DNA from: an archaeon
GTDB taxonomy: Archaea > Asgardarchaeota > Thorarchaeia > Thorarchaeales > Thorarchaeaceae
NCBI GenBank assembly: GCA_024275415.1
Contig: JAJRZD010000020.1
Coordinates: 25,821-89,820 of the forward strand
Direction: 5' to 3'
DNA length: 64,000 nucleotides
The translations under genes were made by a program, and so were the position numbers. Under the pieces are notes generated by a model. The model worked only from the letters and a program-made list of their open reading frames with translations. It was not told the origin of the DNA and searched no databases. Numbering within the stretch: position 1 is the first letter of the stretch; each line of letters opens with the position of its first letter. This document shows positions 35,702 to 45,380 of the stretch, piece by piece.

Positions 35702-35962
35702 GTGGCACCATGGAATGCTATACCCTTAAGGAATCTGATCCTGAACATAATCCACAAACGGAAAGGGATTATCCTTGATGATGAGCTGATTCGGGCTTTG
35801 GAGAAGGAAAACGGAACAAAACCCAGTGAGGCCGAGTTGAACTCCGCCCTCCTAAAACTAGAGATAAATGGCATTGTCCATGTCAGTCAAATCACAAAAA
35901 CAAAGCGACGAATCGAGGTTATCACCGAAGCACATGAATTCCTTCATGTAGATGAAGACTGA
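35702..35962 (+). CDS. Small winged-helix-like protein, function unknown
   Basis: An 86-residue protein with the pattern of a winged helix: RNLILNIIHKRKGIILDDELI, then a recognition-like helix (SEAELNSALLKLEINGIVHV) and a wing (KTKRRIEVITEAHEF). It starts GTG 9 bases after cdc48 and precedes ribL, in the same direction. Small wHTH proteins of this shape often belong to the RPA or transcription-linked families; no specific role is recognised. Co-expression with cdc48 is likely. Confidence 0.7.
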   Translation: MAPWNAIPLRNLILNIIHKRKGIILDDELIRALEKENGTKPSEAELNSALLKLEINGIVHVSQITKTKRRIEVITEAHEFLHVDED

Positions 35963-35988
35963 CTGCCTATTACTAGGAGGTATGGCCA

Positions 35989-36450
35989 TTGTCGGGAAAA
36001 AAAGTACTGGCAGCTGGCAAGTTCGATATATTGCATCTCGGGCATCTGGCATATCTCGAACAGGCGAAGGAACTCGCGGGCCAAGAAGGACAACTCATTG
36101 TTGTGATTGCTAGGGATGATACTATTACACGGGAGAGAGGGGCTCCTCCAGTGTTTCCACAAGAACAGAGACGAAGACTTGTGGAGGCTCTTGATGTGGT
36201 CAACTCAGCTGTTGTGGGATACAAGACGGATGACCACACCAGAATAGTCGCGGATATCAAACCAGATATCATAGCTTTGGGGTATGACCAACTGACTAAT
36301 GTGGAGGGTCTCAAGCAAGCCATTAGATTGAAAGGACTACATACTGAGATAGTCCGGTTGAAAAAACGAAACGCGGATGGTCTTTGTTCATCAACCCTCA
36401 TCCGAAAAAGAATCATCCAGTTCTACAGAGAAAATGGGACGCCCGAGTGA
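35989..36450 (+). CDS. ribL: Archaeal FAD synthase (RibL-type adenylyltransferase)
   Basis: Nucleotidyltransferase that adenylates FMN to FAD. The HxGH motif is in GKFDILHLGHLAYLEQAKE (residues about 9-27), and the C-terminal signature SSTLIRKRI resembles ISSTxIR of the cytidylyltransferase superfamily. TTG start 8 bases after TAGGAGG. 153 residues, fitting RibL rather than the larger bifunctional bacterial RibF. Members of this fold may also act on glycerol-phosphate or other substrates, so FAD synthase is likely but not proven. Confidence 0.85.
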   Translation: MSGKKVLAAGKFDILHLGHLAYLEQAKELAGQEGQLIVVIARDDTITRERGAPPVFPQEQRRRLVEALDVVNSAVVGYKTDDHTRIVADIKPDIIALGYDQLTNVEGLKQAIRLKGLHTEIVRLKKRNADGLCSSTLIRKRIIQFYRENGTPE

Positions 36451-36452
36451 AC

Positions 36453-37793
36453 TCAGATGATAAGTTCACCACGGGATTCAATCTCCTGACGTTTCCGAGC
36501 CAGAGCCTCTTGTCTATCGAACATCCACCGCCAAATTAGGAAAACGATGAATACAGATACGCCGAGTACTCCCAGATACGCATATGTCCACACACCTTGT
36601 GGGAAATGCAACAGAAGGTCGGGTAATGGTCCATTCCAGAAATATGGGAAATTAATGACGACCCCGAAGGCGTATAGAAGACCGACGATGGTAATCAGTT
36701 TAAGATATGCAATTGCCTGACGATCATCGTCAAGCAAGAAGATCAACGCCCCAAACCAGAACAGATACCAGGGCATCACCCATCGGAACGCGAATAGTAG
36801 AGTGGGTATCATATAGATATAAAGAGGTTGCAGCAGTTTCAAGCGTCCCCACCAAGAGGCCTTGAGGAATGCCTCTTTCTCCGGTAAGAATTGATGCACT
36901 GTGATGAGGATAAATGCCAGTACGAGTACCAATGGAATAAGAGCGGGATACCACTGATATGTCGAGCCCTCAGGGCCCCAGACATCCGGCGTCCCCCAAG
37001 CTAGTCCTGGAAAGAGAGGATTCACAATGAACGAGCTGTAAGAGGAGCTGTTCAAGAAATGGGATATAAGAGAATCATAGTTCTGCCCTGCCACAGCAAG
37101 TGGAACAACTGTGATCATAATAGATGCGAAGAACCAAATCAGTGATGTGGGGGCGCTAAGAAACAGGACAGGCAATGCAACGATGGAGTATATCTTCGTC
37201 TGAAATGAAAGCCCTAATGTGAACATCGCCTTGTTGTTTTGACCCTCGCTTCGTAGTACGAGTGCCATAAGCAAGAGGCAGTCTGTAAGTGGCTCAAGCT
37301 TCCCGCCGCCTGCAGACATTATCAGTCCATAGATGAAATATCCTGCAAAGAATAGACGGGCCCAACGAACCTTGTAAACCTTGTCACCTAATAGAATCGC
37401 CATCAATACAAGATTGAGATTGAACACGAGGACTAGGATGAAATTCATCCACATATGCTGAAAACCGCCCACTCCGGGAAACAGGAATGTCGCAATTGCA
37501 AAGAATATCAGTCCAAAGACGGGGTATTCATAGGTTATATTCCCAAGGTAGTCAGGCAGAGTGTGGTTCCCATCTTGGAAGTGTTCACCCATGGCTTCTG
37601 CAACCTCTGCATCATTCATGTCGTACACTGCAAATCCGTAGACCCAGAAAGCTTCCCCGTACATCTCGTTACGGTTTCGATCCCTTTGAATAACTAAGGA
37701 ATCGGCGATGGGAATAGCAATCATCGAGATAGCAAGACTAAGAATAAGGTACTTTCTCATCTCATATATCTTAAAGGAGATTGCATTTAGCAT
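36453..37793 (-). CDS. Polytopic membrane glycosyltransferase-like protein (GT-C/GT87-like)
   Basis: A 446-residue protein with about ten or more membrane helices. A first luminal loop after TM1 contains acidic residues (MNDAEVAEAMGEHF, then NITYEYPVFG), as in GT-C enzymes that use polyprenyl-phosphate sugars. Further features are SAGGGKLEPLTDCLLLMAL and FQTKIYSIVALPVLF, reminiscent of GT87/PIG-M-like mannosyltransferases. ATG at 37793 follows GGTGACTATCAC. Convergent with ribL. Substrate unknown; the fold call is by pattern. Confidence 0.6.
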   Translation of the reverse strand: MLNAISFKIYEMRKYLILSLAISMIAIPIADSLVIQRDRNRNEMYGEAFWVYGFAVYDMNDAEVAEAMGEHFQDGNHTLPDYLGNITYEYPVFGLIFFAIATFLFPGVGGFQHMWMNFILVLVFNLNLVLMAILLGDKVYKVRWARLFFAGYFIYGLIMSAGGGKLEPLTDCLLLMALVLRSEGQNNKAMFTLGLSFQTKIYSIVALPVLFLSAPTSLIWFFASIMITVVPLAVAGQNYDSLISHFLNSSSYSSFIVNPLFPGLAWGTPDVWGPEGSTYQWYPALIPLVLVLAFILITVHQFLPEKEAFLKASWWGRLKLLQPLYIYMIPTLLFAFRWVMPWYLFWFGALIFLLDDDRQAIAYLKLITIVGLLYAFGVVINFPYFWNGPLPDLLLHFPQGVWTYAYLGVLGVSVFIVFLIWRWMFDRQEALARKRQEIESRGELII

Positions 37794-37912
37794 GTGATAG
37801 TCACCATTCAACTTCGACTTCTTTTGATGGCTGTAGGCAAGGACGAGTAACCCATAGTTAACTCTTTTGACGAGTCAATAGGGATTGTGTGAATAAAATA
37901 AAAAAACACCAT

Positions 37913-39904
37913 TCAGGTGAGATAGGTCGGACAGGGCCACTCGTCACATCGTAGGCAACTTGTGCATTTGTTTTCATCAACTGCAATTTTGCCATCGACT
38001 AGATGGAGCGCGTTACGGTCACATTTTGGGATACATGAACCACAGGCTTGACAGAAAAGCACCCGTGTGACTGCACGTTCTACTTGACGAGCAAGACGCT
38101 CTATTTGGGATTCACGTTTCCCACGAATGACAAGCGAGCCTGAGCTAAAAAGGATAATCGAGGTGTTTCCTGAGCGTATCCGTAGCGCTCCCAGCTCTTC
38201 GGAGATCTTTGCAGTCCCAAAGATTCCCAATAAGGATACAGCATGTTCTAAATCAACCCCTCCTGAGAACTGCCCTTCGAGACTCAGGTCTGCAACATTA
38301 CATGGCGAAACGCCTTTGACGATCTCCAGCTTCATCTGTTCATTAGGGGCAGGCCTTGTTGCTGATATTGCAAGACCTAACTTCTCGACAAGATTCATCT
38401 GTCCGGGAGGTAGGTTCTTCCATCGCCAGAAGCCATGGGAAATCCATTCAGAAGGATACCCGAGCTTTCGAGACCATCTTCCTAAAATAGAAGTCCACTT
38501 CTGGTGAAGGTGTGGATGTGTTTCTCTGAGGCTTTCGAGTTCAGCCAACGGTGATGCAGGGCATAAATAGCATCCCATGCGGTGGTACCCTTTCTTATAG
38601 AGTTCGTTAAATGGTGCCTGCTCACGGAAGATATACAGCCAGACCTCCAATGCATTCCAGTTCTGTATGGGATTAGCAGACACTTGACCGGGCACCCAAG
38701 GGTTCATGGTCACTCTGGGCTCTATCGAGCGTGTGAAGGATTCCAGCTTCCGTTGGCCCATGAAAGAAAGACTTTTGCCGCCAAGCTCTTTGGCTATCGA
38801 TGTGGCTGCGGGTCCAAGCTTGAGGACTTTGCAACACCATCTGAAATCTCTTGCAGGAGGACCAAACGTGTTCACAGAAACCCAGAACTGCTCACCAGCA
38901 TCAGCACCTATAATGCGAGCACCCTTCAAATCTGCAAAATCACGCACATAACGCTCAGTCTCCGGAAGTTCCAATCCAGTATTCATGAAGAAAAGGGGAG
39001 GGGGTGATATTACCACCTTCTCAACAAGCAGATATGTTACCAACGAATCCTTGCCCCCGCTGAAACCAACAACGATCGGGATGTCAGGATTCTTTGCTAT
39101 GGTACGTTTGATGAATTTCATTGCCTCTTGTTCGATATTGCATAGGTCTTCTTCATTGCCGCGTATTGCATCATCCAATCCAGCAACAACAGGATTGATG
39201 TTGGGGGGCGAAGGATCTGAAACTTCCCTAATCTTGACCGCATGTCCCCTTTTCGCTCGTGCCATGTCTTCACCAGACATCCGTGCGGTTCCAACGGCAA
39301 TCACCTCTCCCCAAGTGTCAATTACCCATACCTCGTCGCCTTTTTGGATGCTAGAATCACATCCAATCACGCCGGGTACTAATAGATTGGCTCCATCCTT
39401 GAGGAAGGAAAGTACGCCGTCATCACATGACACCCAACATTCCTTGCTGACCTGAGCAATCCTCCGGCCTCCTTCAAGAGAAGGGAGGAACTTGTAATCC
39501 TGAGTTTCAATCTCGAACCGAAGCCTTCCGACGAGATGCCCATCAACTATGACCTCAAACATCGCATCCAAGGAAGGAACCTTATTTATGACAACAATCT
39601 TCTCACTAGGGATGACCGACCTTCCTGCGCCAAGTCCAAATTGAACGTCAATCGCATTGATTATCTTTGCAATATGCCCGTCCATTGCGGGGTAAGGGTC
39701 TCCGGGAGGGGATAGCTTCACCTCACGAGGAATATTATTGCAGATAGAACACTCTGTGTTTGCGATTCGGGGAATGTTGCATGTATCACACCACCAGAAC
39801 CGAATCTTGGTCAAATAAGGGGCGTGTCCCCTGCGGAACTTTCTGCGATGCTTTCGTCGTACCAGATGAATCAGTCTCCGTCCATTAGGTTGAGCGGTTT
39901 CCAT
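37913..39904 (-). CDS. PAPS reductase-family protein with PUA domain and C-terminal ferredoxin
   Basis: A 663-residue archaeal fusion: basic N-terminus and zinc ribbon (CDTCN, CSIC), a PUA-like RNA-binding module (about 200-250: KGDEVWVIDTWGEVIAVG), a PP-loop PAPS reductase-like core (VVGFSGGKDSLVTYLL, ATP-pyrophosphatase type), and a two-cluster ferredoxin end (CQACGSCIPKC, CTSCLRCDEWPC). Homologues with the same layout exist in methanogens. PUA plus PP-loop suggests thiolation or reduction of tRNA, rather than sulfate assimilation. The ATG at 39904 or a TTG at 39937 may be the start; neither has a good ribosome site. It follows the AOR gene closely. Confidence 0.82.
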   Translation of the reverse strand: METAQPNGRRLIHLVRRKHRRKFRRGHAPYLTKIRFWWCDTCNIPRIANTECSICNNIPREVKLSPPGDPYPAMDGHIAKIINAIDVQFGLGAGRSVIPSEKIVVINKVPSLDAMFEVIVDGHLVGRLRFEIETQDYKFLPSLEGGRRIAQVSKECWVSCDDGVLSFLKDGANLLVPGVIGCDSSIQKGDEVWVIDTWGEVIAVGTARMSGEDMARAKRGHAVKIREVSDPSPPNINPVVAGLDDAIRGNEEDLCNIEQEAMKFIKRTIAKNPDIPIVVGFSGGKDSLVTYLLVEKVVISPPPLFFMNTGLELPETERYVRDFADLKGARIIGADAGEQFWVSVNTFGPPARDFRWCCKVLKLGPAATSIAKELGGKSLSFMGQRKLESFTRSIEPRVTMNPWVPGQVSANPIQNWNALEVWLYIFREQAPFNELYKKGYHRMGCYLCPASPLAELESLRETHPHLHQKWTSILGRWSRKLGYPSEWISHGFWRWKNLPPGQMNLVEKLGLAISATRPAPNEQMKLEIVKGVSPCNVADLSLEGQFSGGVDLEHAVSLLGIFGTAKISEELGALRIRSGNTSIILFSSGSLVIRGKRESQIERLARQVERAVTRVLFCQACGSCIPKCDRNALHLVDGKIAVDENKCTSCLRCDEWPCPTYLT

Positions 39905-39927
39905 GTGATATGAATAATGGTTTATCG

Positions 39928-41721
39928 TTATGTACAAAGATTCAACCGATCCAATGTCGCCTTTGTTGGGCGTCCATTCTCATCCCATCCCCGGAGTCTA
40001 TAATACTCGGGTAAGAGCTCATCGCTGTGAGAAACCCTGTTGCGTGAGTTGCCTTCTGGAAGGGGTTGGGAGAAACGCGCAGGGAGCTTGTCATCTTCTG
40101 TAGTGAAGCCCTCTCGATTATTGAATAGTCGCTCTAAATTATAGATCCGTTCACCAATCTCAAGGAATTCTTTGCCAGTGATATCCAGTCCGGTCCCGGC
40201 TGAAAGAAGTTCGGCGTACATGTCAGGAGTCCACGCAAAGTTTGTGAACCTGCAGACCACCATCGAGTCCATCGCAGCTGAAAGGTTCTGATATAGGATT
40301 ACAAGATCCGCCTTTCCCGTGGTCTTGTCACGATCCAGAAGCACGGGATTGGCAAGAATTTCTGGACCAATCAGATAGGAGCGCAGATGACATCCACCTC
40401 TGTTCGATGTCGCATATCCGAGCGCATGCCCTTGAGCACCACGGGGATCATAAGCAGGAATCTCAAGCCCCTTTACATGCATGGCAAGTTCTGGTGCGCC
40501 ATACTTCTCTGCAAGCCTGCGAGAGCCATCGGCCAAGTCACTGCCAAGCCCACGCCGATAGGCGATATCCTCAATGACCTTGATGAGCCCTGTCGTATCA
40601 CCGAATCTCAAGGAAGAATCAAGATTCCCGCGTTCTGTGAGTTCCATTGCACATCCAATCGTGCTACCCACCGAGATGGTGTCCAGCCCTAGGAGGTTGC
40701 ATTGATGATTTGCTTCTGTAATCCATTCCAAATCATTTATGCCACATTCGGGCCCAAATGACCAGATGGTTTCGTACTCAGGGCCTCCAACCTCCTTCCC
40801 ATGGACGCGACTAATCCGACCACATCCTATTGGGCAGCCGAAACAATTGTACGTCCGTACAGAAAGACGCTCCAAGAGTTTCTCGCCAGACACGCCCTCG
40901 GCATCATTGAATGTTCCTTCTTGGAAGTTATGCGTGGGGAGCATCCCATATTCATTAATGATATTGACAAGAACAGCGGTCCCATATACTGGTAATGACT
41001 TGTTGGTAACTGCATTCTTCTTGATGAGCCGGCGCGACCGTGTCACTACCTCACTTAGGCGTTCCTTATCGGCAACCGCAACAGTCTTTGTCCCCCGCAC
41101 GACTACTGCTTTCAGGTGCTTTGAGCCCATGACTGCACCAACACCGCCCCTTCCGGCTGCTCTGTGTTTATCATTGATGATGGCAGCCATCCTCACGAGA
41201 TTCTCGCCTGCCGGACCGATGCATGATACCTGTGCCTTAGAGTCAGTAAGGTCGAGAAGCATGTCTGTGGCTTTCGCTGTATCATGTCCCCATACTTCAG
41301 AGGCATCACGCAGCTCGACCAGATCATCGTGGATCCAGAGATATACGGGCCGTTGCGACTTTCCTTCAAAGACAATGGCGGCATAACCTGCACGTCTCAG
41401 TTGTGCACCGAAGTATCCTCCGCAGTGTGAATCGAAGACGGTTCCAGTTTGAGGGGACTTTGTTACTACTGTGAACCTACCAGCTGTAGGTACAGAGGTG
41501 GCTGTGCTGGGACCCACACTAAAGATGAGTAGGTTGTCAGGTGATAATGGGTCTATACTTGGCGGAAGTCTGTCATAGAGTATTTTCACACCCAGACCTC
41601 TTCCTCCCAAGTAATTCCGATAAAGGTCATCAGGGATAGTTTCCTTGCGAATCTCACCAGTGGTCAGTGATACATACAAAATCTGTGCGTCAGAATAAGA
41701 ATGAGAAATACCTTCGCTCAA
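39928..41721 (-). CDS. Aldehyde ferredoxin oxidoreductase (tungsten/pterin)
   Basis: Oxidises aldehydes to acids with ferredoxin, using a tungsten bis-pterin and one 4Fe-4S cluster. The N-terminal domain starts LYVSLTTGEIRKETIPDDLYRNYLGGRGLG and has SVGPSTATSVPTAGRFTVVTKSPQTG. The cluster motif CFGCPIGCGR (C-x2-C-x3-C) is near residue 300, with a later Cys in MVVCRFTNF. 597 residues, normal. The 3' end is 23 bases before the PAPS-like ATG, so the two are probably co-transcribed. Which aldehyde is used (amino-acid-derived, formaldehyde or other) cannot be told. Confidence 0.93.
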   Translation of the reverse strand: MSEGISHSYSDAQILYVSLTTGEIRKETIPDDLYRNYLGGRGLGVKILYDRLPPSIDPLSPDNLLIFSVGPSTATSVPTAGRFTVVTKSPQTGTVFDSHCGGYFGAQLRRAGYAAIVFEGKSQRPVYLWIHDDLVELRDASEVWGHDTAKATDMLLDLTDSKAQVSCIGPAGENLVRMAAIINDKHRAAGRGGVGAVMGSKHLKAVVVRGTKTVAVADKERLSEVVTRSRRLIKKNAVTNKSLPVYGTAVLVNIINEYGMLPTHNFQEGTFNDAEGVSGEKLLERLSVRTYNCFGCPIGCGRISRVHGKEVGGPEYETIWSFGPECGINDLEWITEANHQCNLLGLDTISVGSTIGCAMELTERGNLDSSLRFGDTTGLIKVIEDIAYRRGLGSDLADGSRRLAEKYGAPELAMHVKGLEIPAYDPRGAQGHALGYATSNRGGCHLRSYLIGPEILANPVLLDRDKTTGKADLVILYQNLSAAMDSMVVCRFTNFAWTPDMYAELLSAGTGLDITGKEFLEIGERIYNLERLFNNREGFTTEDDKLPARFSQPLPEGNSRNRVSHSDELLPEYYRLRGWDENGRPTKATLDRLNLCT

Positions 41722-41733
41722 GTGGGGTTCCTC

Positions 41734-42555
41734 CTAATCATAGAATACGTTGTCGTCGCGATGTTCACAGGTCACACACCTCTGCTTATACCAGAGATAC
41801 ACTTCCTTGGGTTGTTTTGCCATGCTCGCTTTGCGGCTTGGGCAGGTCCAACAAGGCTTGTCAGGTTCCATCCATGAATCGCTGTATTGCGCCCATCGAA
41901 AGTCCTCGACTATAGCAACTCCAGCACTTGCGCCAATCCTATCGGCTCCGGCTTCGATGACTCGCCAAGCATCCTTGAAAGTGCTTATCCCTCCGGCAGC
42001 CTTGACACCCATTGATGATCCTACAGTTTCCCGCATGAGGCGAACATCATGAGGCGTTGCACCCATCGGACCAAAACCTGTGGATGTCTTCACGAAATGG
42101 GCTCCAGCCTCCTTGCAGATAAGGCAAGCTTCCACCTTTTGCTCGTCAATCAGAAGACCAGTTTCAAGTATCACCTTGACATGAGCGTCGCCTGATGCAG
42201 CAACGACAGCCTCGATATCACTCCTGACAAAATCGGTATTGCCATCTCGCAGAGCCCCTACATTCATGACCATATCAATCTCGTGAGCACCATTTGTAAC
42301 AGCCTCTTTGGCTTCAAATGCCTTGGATGTAGAGGTCATAGATCCCAATGGAAATCCCACAACACTGCAGATCTTGACATCACTATCTGCTAGGAGTTCG
42401 GCAGCATATGCAATATGAACAGAATTCAGACATACAGCATAGAAACCATAGGTCTTTGCTTCTCCACATATTTCCTTGACCTTGCTACGTTTTGTGTCCG
42501 CCTTCAGAACAGTGTGGTCTATCATCTTTGCAAGCTTCTCTACAGTGAGATCCAT
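41734..42555 (-). CDS. deoC: Deoxyribose-phosphate aldolase with extra Cys-rich tail
   Basis: Class I aldolase that cleaves 2-deoxyribose-5-phosphate. Family motifs: MIDHTVLKADTKR at the start, VIGFPLG-like VVGFPLGSMTSTSK, and the Schiff-base lysine in HFVKTSTGFG. The core ends near residue 225; a tail of about 45 residues adds two CxxC pairs (CWTC and CVTC), resembling a small zinc knuckle not usual for DeoC. ATG start. It lies between the AOR and PRC-barrel genes on the same strand and ends 12 bases before the AOR start. Confidence 0.93.
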   Translation of the reverse strand: MDLTVEKLAKMIDHTVLKADTKRSKVKEICGEAKTYGFYAVCLNSVHIAYAAELLADSDVKICSVVGFPLGSMTSTSKAFEAKEAVTNGAHEIDMVMNVGALRDGNTDFVRSDIEAVVAASGDAHVKVILETGLLIDEQKVEACLICKEAGAHFVKTSTGFGPMGATPHDVRLMRETVGSSMGVKAAGGISTFKDAWRVIEAGADRIGASAGVAIVEDFRWAQYSDSWMEPDKPCWTCPSRKASMAKQPKEVYLWYKQRCVTCEHRDDNVFYD

Positions 42556-42651
42556 AGGAGCAACTCCAGACGATATGAAGAGTCCGTTCCGTTATTAACA
42601 TCTTCGTCCGGAGATAGAGGGATGGTCGACCACAATATTTCGTGTAGTGAA

Positions 42652-42987
42652 TCATCTGCCTCCAAGATAGCTGCGGATATCATCTAGAACCTCTTTCTGA
42701 AGTCGTACCACATCATGGATCTCAAGTTCCTCCGCATCATTCACCACAGAGTTCAGCTGAACAACCGTCCCTATTGTGTCGACCTTGCTAAAGTCTACAG
42801 GAAACTCTACTTCTGCACCCTTCACTATCAATTCTGAACGTGTGGGATGGAGCGAAATCCTGATACTTCTGACAATGCCAATTCGACGAGCTCTGCTATC
42901 AAGAACCTCCTTTCCAAGGATCCTTCCAGGCATACTGAGTTCATAGAGTTCAGCTTCAATTGTGGGCATGTCATCCTTGTTTGTCAT
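42652..42987 (-). CDS. PRC-barrel domain protein
   Basis: A 111-residue protein whose core (GRILGKEVLDSRARRIGIVRSI) fits the PRC-barrel, a small beta-barrel used in RNA metabolism (RimM), photosynthesis and archaeal cell-division proteins such as CdvA-like factors. The rest (EVEFPVDFSKVDTIGTVVQL) continues the barrel, followed by a C-terminal helix. ATG start. No specific partner is recognised nearby. Confidence 0.75.
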   Translation of the reverse strand: MTNKDDMPTIEAELYELSMPGRILGKEVLDSRARRIGIVRSIRISLHPTRSELIVKGAEVEFPVDFSKVDTIGTVVQLNSVVNDAEELEIHDVVRLQKEVLDDIRSYLGGR

Positions 42988-43064
42988 CTATACCAGCTCT
43001 ACTATGATGAATATGTAGGAGCCTTTTTACAGTGTGTAATACCACATATGTATAAGGAATCTCG

Positions 43065-45380
43065 TTGAGTGAGGATGCTTTGAAGGGCGAGATGAAGGCA
43101 ATAGACTGGCCATTGATAAGAGAAGGGGCTATTGGTTTCAGGGAGTATCAGGTCAACCTCGCTAAGACCGCAGCAGAACGAAGCTCTCTCATTGTCCTTA
43201 GCACAGGACTTGGAAAAACGGTGATTGCCGCATTGGTGGCTGCGGCAAGACTCGACAGGCATCCGGATTCAAAGGTCGTGTTCCTTGCACCATCTCGACC
43301 GTTAGCAGATCAACAAGCAAGAGCCCTTAGACGCATTTTGGCAGTTGATGACACGCGAATCGTCTGTCTCACAGGCCATGACGGACCTGAAAACCGTAAG
43401 ACCGCATGGCACACATCCAAGGTCATTGCGATGACACCTCAGTCACTTCAGAACGACCTTGTCCAACGAAGCTATGATTTGACCGAAGTATCTTTGATAG
43501 TCTATGATGAAGCACATCGAGGAGTAGGTGACTATGCATACACATTCATTGCTGAGATTTACGAGAAGCAAGCATCCAACCCTCTTTCTCTAGGTCTTAC
43601 TGCATCACCGGGCCATAAGACCGAACATATCAGGACAGTGTGTGCGAATCTCAGGCTGGAACAAGTGGAAATCAGGACTGAAAAAGACCCTGATGTGCGA
43701 AAGTACATTGTCGCTATCAGTAGTGACATACGATACATCAACCTGACCTCTGAGATAGAGGTTCTACGAGACATGCTCTATTCACTTCTTGACACTTATA
43801 CTAGACCTGTGATTGACCATGGGTACTCGTTACCAAGTGGCAGACGACTGAGTAAAAAGGAAATCCTTGCGACACAGATCAAAGTACGAAAGGAGATTGG
43901 GTCACATACCAAACCGCCTCCGAAGTTGTTCTACCTCATCAAGAATTTGACTGCAGCTCTGAGGATTGTACACCTAATCGAATTCATTGGCACTCAGGGA
44001 TTGGCGCCAACGCACAGATACATCGAGGGCATGTATGAGGAAATCAGGAACAAAAGGAGCTCGAAGGGGGTTCAGGACCTCGTATCGCGCCCCGAATTCA
44101 CCCAATTCGAGAACCTACTACAGGCTCTTGTAACGAAAGGATATCGGCATCCAAAGCTCGATGCGTTGCTTGAACTTGTGAGGGAACAGTTATCGATGGA
44201 TCTAGATTCGCGGATTCTGATATTCACTAGGTTCAGAGATACAGCTGCTGAGGTTTCTGAAACGCTAAATCAACTGGATGAGGTAAGGATAAGTCGTTTC
44301 GTTGGACAAAGCACGAAAGGAGCCGACAAAGGATTCAGCCAGAAGAAACAGATCGAGGTGCTTGACGGATTCAGGAACAATGAGTTTAATGTCCTTGTGG
44401 CAACACAGGTCGGTGAGGAGGGGCTTGATATTCCAGAATGTAATCTTGTCGTGTTCTACGATTGTGTGCCATCAGTTGTGCCATATATCCAAAGGAGAGG
44501 AAGGACAGGAAGACATGCACCTGGCAGAGTCGTCATTTTTGTTGCAAAAGGAACCCACGATGAATTTTACCATTGGAGTGTGATTAGAAAATTGAAGAAG
44601 ATGCCATCAGCACTGAAAGATGCTGAGAGCAAAGAAATCCAGTCCAGCCTTGACCAGTTCGAGTCCGAAAAAAAGGAATCAACACCCAAAGGAGAACCTC
44701 TCACGCCTAGATATTCGGATGACAAAGTCAAACTGATAGTCGATTCACGCGAGCTCCCAACGGCAGTGGCCCGCGAACTAACAAGACTGGATGTTGTCAT
44801 TTCGGGCGAGAGCCTCGATATTGGAGATTATGTTGCCTCTGAAGATGTCGCTATCGAACGAAAGGAATCCAATGATTTCATACAATCTTTGATCGATGGT
44901 AGGCTCTTCACCCAGCTCAGTGCGCTGCGCTCTGCATACAGACGCCCTGTTCTGATAATCGAAGGGGAACAGATAATCGGACTCAGGGCGGTCAATCCCG
45001 CATCAATCTATGGAGCACTTGCATCAATCGCCATCAGGATACAAGTGCCAATCATTTGGACTCGCAATGCTGAAGAAACTGCTAATGTCATTTATCGTAT
45101 CGCTCGTATGGAACAAATCGATGCTAAGAGACCCTTGCGTACACGTGCTGGCGATAGGAAAGGTTCTGATGCAGAAGTACTGGAGTATATCCTATCGGGC
45201 TTTCCTGGTGTCGATACTGTTACGTCAAGAAGTATCCTTGCAGAGTTCGGTACATTGGAGCGGGTCTTCAATGCCAGCAAGAAGGATCTGCAAAAAGTAA
45301 AGGGTGTCGGACCTAAGATTGCGGGTCGGATAAAGAGGCTCCTGAAAACTATTCATCCAGAGTATCAGAAAGAAACCTAG
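43065..45380 (+). CDS. hef: Hef helicase/nuclease (FANCM/XPF family)
   Basis: Processes stalled replication forks. The SF2 helicase occupies about residues 20-510: STGLGKTVIAAL (Walker A), YDEAHRGVGDYAY (DEAH), TASPG, and QRRGRTGRHAPG (motif VI). The XPF-type nuclease follows with LDIGDYVASEDVAIERKESND, where GD...ERKx3D is complete, then two HhH motifs (GFPGVDTVTSRSILAEFG, KVKGVGPKIAGRIKRL). 771 residues, fitting full-length euryarchaeal Hef. TTG start. Convergent overlap with the ArsR-like gene at the end. Confidence 0.95.
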   Translation: MSEDALKGEMKAIDWPLIREGAIGFREYQVNLAKTAAERSSLIVLSTGLGKTVIAALVAAARLDRHPDSKVVFLAPSRPLADQQARALRRILAVDDTRIVCLTGHDGPENRKTAWHTSKVIAMTPQSLQNDLVQRSYDLTEVSLIVYDEAHRGVGDYAYTFIAEIYEKQASNPLSLGLTASPGHKTEHIRTVCANLRLEQVEIRTEKDPDVRKYIVAISSDIRYINLTSEIEVLRDMLYSLLDTYTRPVIDHGYSLPSGRRLSKKEILATQIKVRKEIGSHTKPPPKLFYLIKNLTAALRIVHLIEFIGTQGLAPTHRYIEGMYEEIRNKRSSKGVQDLVSRPEFTQFENLLQALVTKGYRHPKLDALLELVREQLSMDLDSRILIFTRFRDTAAEVSETLNQLDEVRISRFVGQSTKGADKGFSQKKQIEVLDGFRNNEFNVLVATQVGEEGLDIPECNLVVFYDCVPSVVPYIQRRGRTGRHAPGRVVIFVAKGTHDEFYHWSVIRKLKKMPSALKDAESKEIQSSLDQFESEKKESTPKGEPLTPRYSDDKVKLIVDSRELPTAVARELTRLDVVISGESLDIGDYVASEDVAIERKESNDFIQSLIDGRLFTQLSALRSAYRRPVLIIEGEQIIGLRAVNPASIYGALASIAIRIQVPIIWTRNAEETANVIYRIARMEQIDAKRPLRTRAGDRKGSDAEVLEYILSGFPGVDTVTSRSILAEFGTLERVFNASKKDLQKVKGVGPKIAGRIKRLLKTIHPEYQKET

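Noticed and set aside
40739..41386. 215-codon frame opposite the aldehyde ferredoxin oxidoreductase gene
   Set aside because: It is complementary to conserved AOR motifs and has low-complexity Ser/Thr/Pro composition.
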